37,720 nucleotides of DNA, taken from Rickettsia endosymbiont of Oxypoda opaca. GTDB lineage: Bacteria; Pseudomonadota; Alphaproteobacteria; Rickettsiales; Rickettsiaceae. Every line of letters starts with the position of its first letter. Position 1 is the stretch's first letter. Positions 35,587 to 37,720 of the stretch are shown here, piece by piece. The position numbers were made by a program, and so were the translations under genes. The notes under the pieces are model-generated. The model ran no database searches. It saw only the letters and a program-made list of their open reading frames with translations, and was not told the origin of the DNA. Location of the stretch: the NCBI GenBank assembly GCA_020881235.1, contig JAJIYK010000128.1, positions 1 through 37,720 of the forward strand. Reading direction: 5' to 3'.

Positions 35587-36471
35587 ATGTTTGATACAAA
35601 ACATCAATATTTTTGTACAAAAATGCCAACCAAATTCTTTCTTACTTTGAAGCTGATGAGGATAAACAGCCCTACCGGCTATCTATTAGTATTTTTTCCG
35701 GCACTTTATGGGCTATTACTTGCTAAGCCTACAATATTAGAATTAATAAAATTAGTGCCGGTATTTTTCTTGGGTAGTGTAATTACCAGAAGTGCAGGCT
35801 GCGTAATTAACGATATATTTGATAAGAATTTTGACAAACATGTTGCTAGAACTAAAGAAAGACCTTTAGCAAACGGATCATTAACCGTTAAAGACGCTTT
35901 GATTTTGCTAATTATATTATTAATTTGCTCCTTATTAATTTTATTATCGTTGAATAAGACGGCTATATATATCGGTTTTTTTGCTTTTATGATGATTATG
36001 TTATATCCGTTAATGAAGCGTGTTACTCACTTCCCGCAAGTATTTTTAGGATTAACTTTTAATCTCGGCGTATTAATCGGCTATGCTGCGATATTAGATA
36101 AGCTCACTATACAAGCCTTTATTATGTATATAGCATGTTGTAGCTGGACAGTAGGTTATGATACAATTTACGGCTTTATGGATTTGGTCGATGATAAAAA
36201 AATAGGCGTAAAGTCTCTTGCAAGATGGCTAGAAAATAAAAATTATAAGCTTTGGCTATGTAGTTTTTATTTAATCTTTATAACCTTATTCCTTTCAAGT
36301 ACAATTATAGCCCATTATTCAATTAGTTATATCGCTGTTTTATTGGCTTTAATAATCTTGTTACGGCAAGCGGCAATATTAAATATTAACGATCCCGCTA
36401 ATTGCCTTGCAATATTTAAAAATAATAATTATGTTGGTTTAATGTTAGTTTTGGCTTTGGCGGTAAATTAA
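35587..36471 (+). CDS. ubiA: UbiA-family prenyltransferase (4-hydroxybenzoate polyprenyltransferase)
   Basis: UbiA attaches a polyprenyl chain to 4-hydroxybenzoate in ubiquinone synthesis, within the inner membrane. The 294-residue protein has about eight membrane helices. The first Asp-rich motif is NDIFDKNFD (75-83), followed by RTKERPLANGSLT; the second is in YGFMDLVDDKKIGVKSLA (about 195-212). I use the ATG at 35587, with AAGG four bases upstream; another in-frame ATG at 35623 (MPTKFFLTLKLMRINSPTG) has no ribosome-binding site but starts nearer the family homology. It is divergent from the antitoxin gene. Confidence 0.9.
   Translation: MFDTKHQYFCTKMPTKFFLTLKLMRINSPTGYLLVFFPALYGLLLAKPTILELIKLVPVFFLGSVITRSAGCVINDIFDKNFDKHVARTKERPLANGSLTVKDALILLIILLICSLLILLSLNKTAIYIGFFAFMMIMLYPLMKRVTHFPQVFLGLTFNLGVLIGYAAILDKLTIQAFIMYIACCSWTVGYDTIYGFMDLVDDKKIGVKSLARWLENKNYKLWLCSFYLIFITLFLSSTIIAHYSISYIAVLLALIILLRQAAILNINDPANCLAIFKNNNYVGLMLVLALAVN
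35609..35624. promoter_or_regulatory. Perfect 16-bp palindrome between antitoxin and ubiA starts
   Basis: ATTTTTGTACAAAAAT is fully self-complementary. It lies 57 bases upstream of the antitoxin start and inside the first codons of ubiA as annotated; if ubiA really starts at 35623 it overlaps that ATG. A second, imperfect dyad TATCATGTTTGATA lies at 35583-35596. Either could be an operator for the RHH antitoxin. Confidence 0.4.
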
Positions 36472-36497
36472 AACCCGTTATTGCAAGCAACAACGCT

Positions 36498-37214
36498 TCA
36501 TAGAGCTTTGCTTTTAACTGTTTTAAAGTCTATACATCTAAGCCAAGCTTCCCAGTCACGCCTGCCTAAATCTTTTTCAAACGATAATATATCTTGTAAC
36601 GTTTGCCGACATACTTCTTTAGAAGGAGTGATTAATTCTTGCTCTCCCCTATAAGCTAAGCATTGCGTTTTGCAAGCTTGTTCCAAATTATAACTATAAA
36701 ACATGGTTTCATGAATTGTTTTCCCGCAAGTAATTACTCCGTGATTACGCAAAAACATTACATAATTTTGCCCAAGGTCATTAACCAGTGCTGCACTTTG
36801 ATTGTTATTAAGCACTAAAGAACCGTAATCATGATACGAAACTCTTTCATAAAAATGTAATGCCCACTGGCTAATCGGTAATAACCCGTATTGCATCGAC
36901 GAAACCGCAACACTTGCCGGCGTGTGAAAATGAAATATAGCAGAAATATCAGACCGTGCTTTATATATATTACCGTGAATAAAATAGCCGGTTTTATTAT
37001 ATTGATATTCACTTCCCTCTAAAACTTTCCCTTCTAAGCTAACTTTAAGTAGATTGTCTCGGGTTACTTCCTCAAATCTTAGACCAAAAGGATAAATATA
37101 ATAAAAATCAGCATTTAAGGGTCTTGCGGATAAGTGAGTATAAGTATGGTCGTCCATAGCTAAATACGCCATTATTCGGTAGGCAGCAGCCAGATTATAT
37201 TTTATATCGGTCAT
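36498..37214 (-). CDS. Class II aldolase/adducin family protein
   Basis: The 238-residue protein has the fold of fuculose-phosphate aldolase and adducin. THLSARP (26-32) is the substrate loop, HFHTPA gives H95 and H97, and [11 protein letters not shown] gives H158, together the usual zinc ligands. The combination fits a metal-dependent aldolase-like enzyme, but the adducin-like branch common in alphaproteobacteria has no settled reaction, and there is no sugar-phosphate pathway gene nearby. Its end overlaps a short remnant of the terminal repeat (GCAACAACGC, 36488-36497). It is convergent with ubiA. Confidence 0.82.
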   Translation of the reverse strand: MTDIKYNLAAAYRIMAYLAMDDHTYTHLSARPLNADFYYIYPFGLRFEEVTRDNLLKVSLEGKVLEGSEYQYNKTGYFIHGNIYKARSDISAIFHFHTPASVAVSSMQYGLLPISQWALHFYERVSYHDYGSLVLNNNQSAALVNDLGQNYVMFLRNHGVITCGKTIHETMFYSYNLEQACKTQCLAYRGEQELITPSKEVCRQTLQDILSFEKDLGRRDWEAWLRCIDFKTVKSKAL

Positions 37215-37251
37215 GAGTTTTTAATTAATGATTAATATATGTACCCTCTAT

Positions 37252-37613
37252 TCAATCAAGCTCATTTACAAAAGGTTTATAGATAATTTTATTTTCTTCT
37301 GAAAAATCTTTATTAATTATGGAATTTTCAGGGGCTTTCATACATTCTTTTAAATATTTATTATTTAAATAGGGAGCTAAGGAATAATTTAACATATAAC
37401 ACTGCAAACCATCCTGTTTATTACCAAAATCAAAATTCACTTCTACGCCCTGTTCTAGCAGTTTCTTTACTATTTCGCTTTGCTCATTAAAAATTTTTTG
37501 AGGCAGCGATAATTGTTTTATTCTTAAGGTATTTTTAACTACCGAAAATGATGCAACAGCAAGTAATACCGCAAAAATAAATAATTCTTTTTTATTTTGA
37601 TTGAATAACTCAT
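37252..37613 (-). pseudogene. Small membrane-anchored protein gene with a probable frameshift
   Basis: The visible frame encodes KKELFIFAVLLAVASFSVV (a membrane helix), then EQSEIVKKLLEQGVEVNFDF and a tail ending KPFVNELD. This frame has no ATG at its 5' end. An ATG at 37613 (MSYSIKIK) lies one base out of frame and would join it if the A-run at 37588-37593 had one more A. That suggests a single-base deletion, a sequencing error, or slippage on the A-run. A GTG at 37440 could start a 62-residue fragment without the membrane helix. The LLEQGVEVN stretch recalls ankyrin repeats, but only weakly. Function unknown. Confidence 0.5.
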
Positions 37614-37720
37614 GTTACGCAGTGAAGGTTGCAAGAAGTGTAAAATTAATATAAGAAATGAGGAGATAAACAATAATCACGGAAATAAGAATTGAAAGAA
37701 AAATTACTTGATATTTATAC

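Overview
The window is a piece of an AT-rich alphaproteobacterial chromosome that I read as Rickettsia, probably one of the palindrome-rich lineages such as the spotted fever group; the species cannot be fixed from this sequence. The evidence is the gene order rpsL-rpsG-fusA followed directly by tRNA-Trp-secE-nusG-rplKAJL-rpoBC with no tuf gene between, an archaeal-type valyl-tRNA synthetase, dense palindromic repeats between genes, and a Rickettsia palindromic element (RPE) sitting in frame inside tilS.

Layout. 1-3255 (minus strand): tilS (runs off the left edge), a DUF374-type acyltransferase and aatA. 3330-9018 (plus): a TPR-methyltransferase, mlaA and mlaC as a tight operon, then prs-alr as a two-gene unit, then mlaE. 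9019-9470: stacked repeats, then waaA (Kdo transferase) to 10763. 11107-12131 (minus): a small Cys-tailed orphan and a secreted beta-carbonic anhydrase. 12379-13035: an amino-acid ABC permease. 13380-29970 (plus): the translation/transcription block rpsL, rpsG, fusA, trnW, secE, nusG, rplK, rplA, rplJ, rplL, rpoB, rpoC. 30269-35552 (minus): rmuC, a LicD-family protein, valS, and a RelE-like toxin with its antitoxin. 35587-36471 (plus): ubiA. 36498 to about 37613 (minus): a class II aldolase/adducin-like protein and a frame-disrupted small membrane protein.

How the genes connect. MlaA, MlaC and MlaE are parts of the Mla system that moves phospholipid between the inner and outer membranes. The acyltransferase, WaaA and LicD also act on lipids or surface glycans, so much of the left and right flanks concerns the envelope. 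The centre is core information processing.

The most striking content lies between the genes. Nearly every long gap holds palindromic DNA built from a few reusable modules. An 18-bp terminal inverted repeat (consensus GGCRTTGTTGCRTGGMTC) encloses at least three unrelated hairpin cores. One copy after rpoC (29993-30165) has perfect termini and a 9-bp direct repeat (TTCCCGTGA) on both sides, as expected of a transposed miniature element. The core hairpins show compensatory base changes between copies. These elements have entered the normally compact nusG-rplK, rplL-rpoB and rpoB-rpoC gaps.
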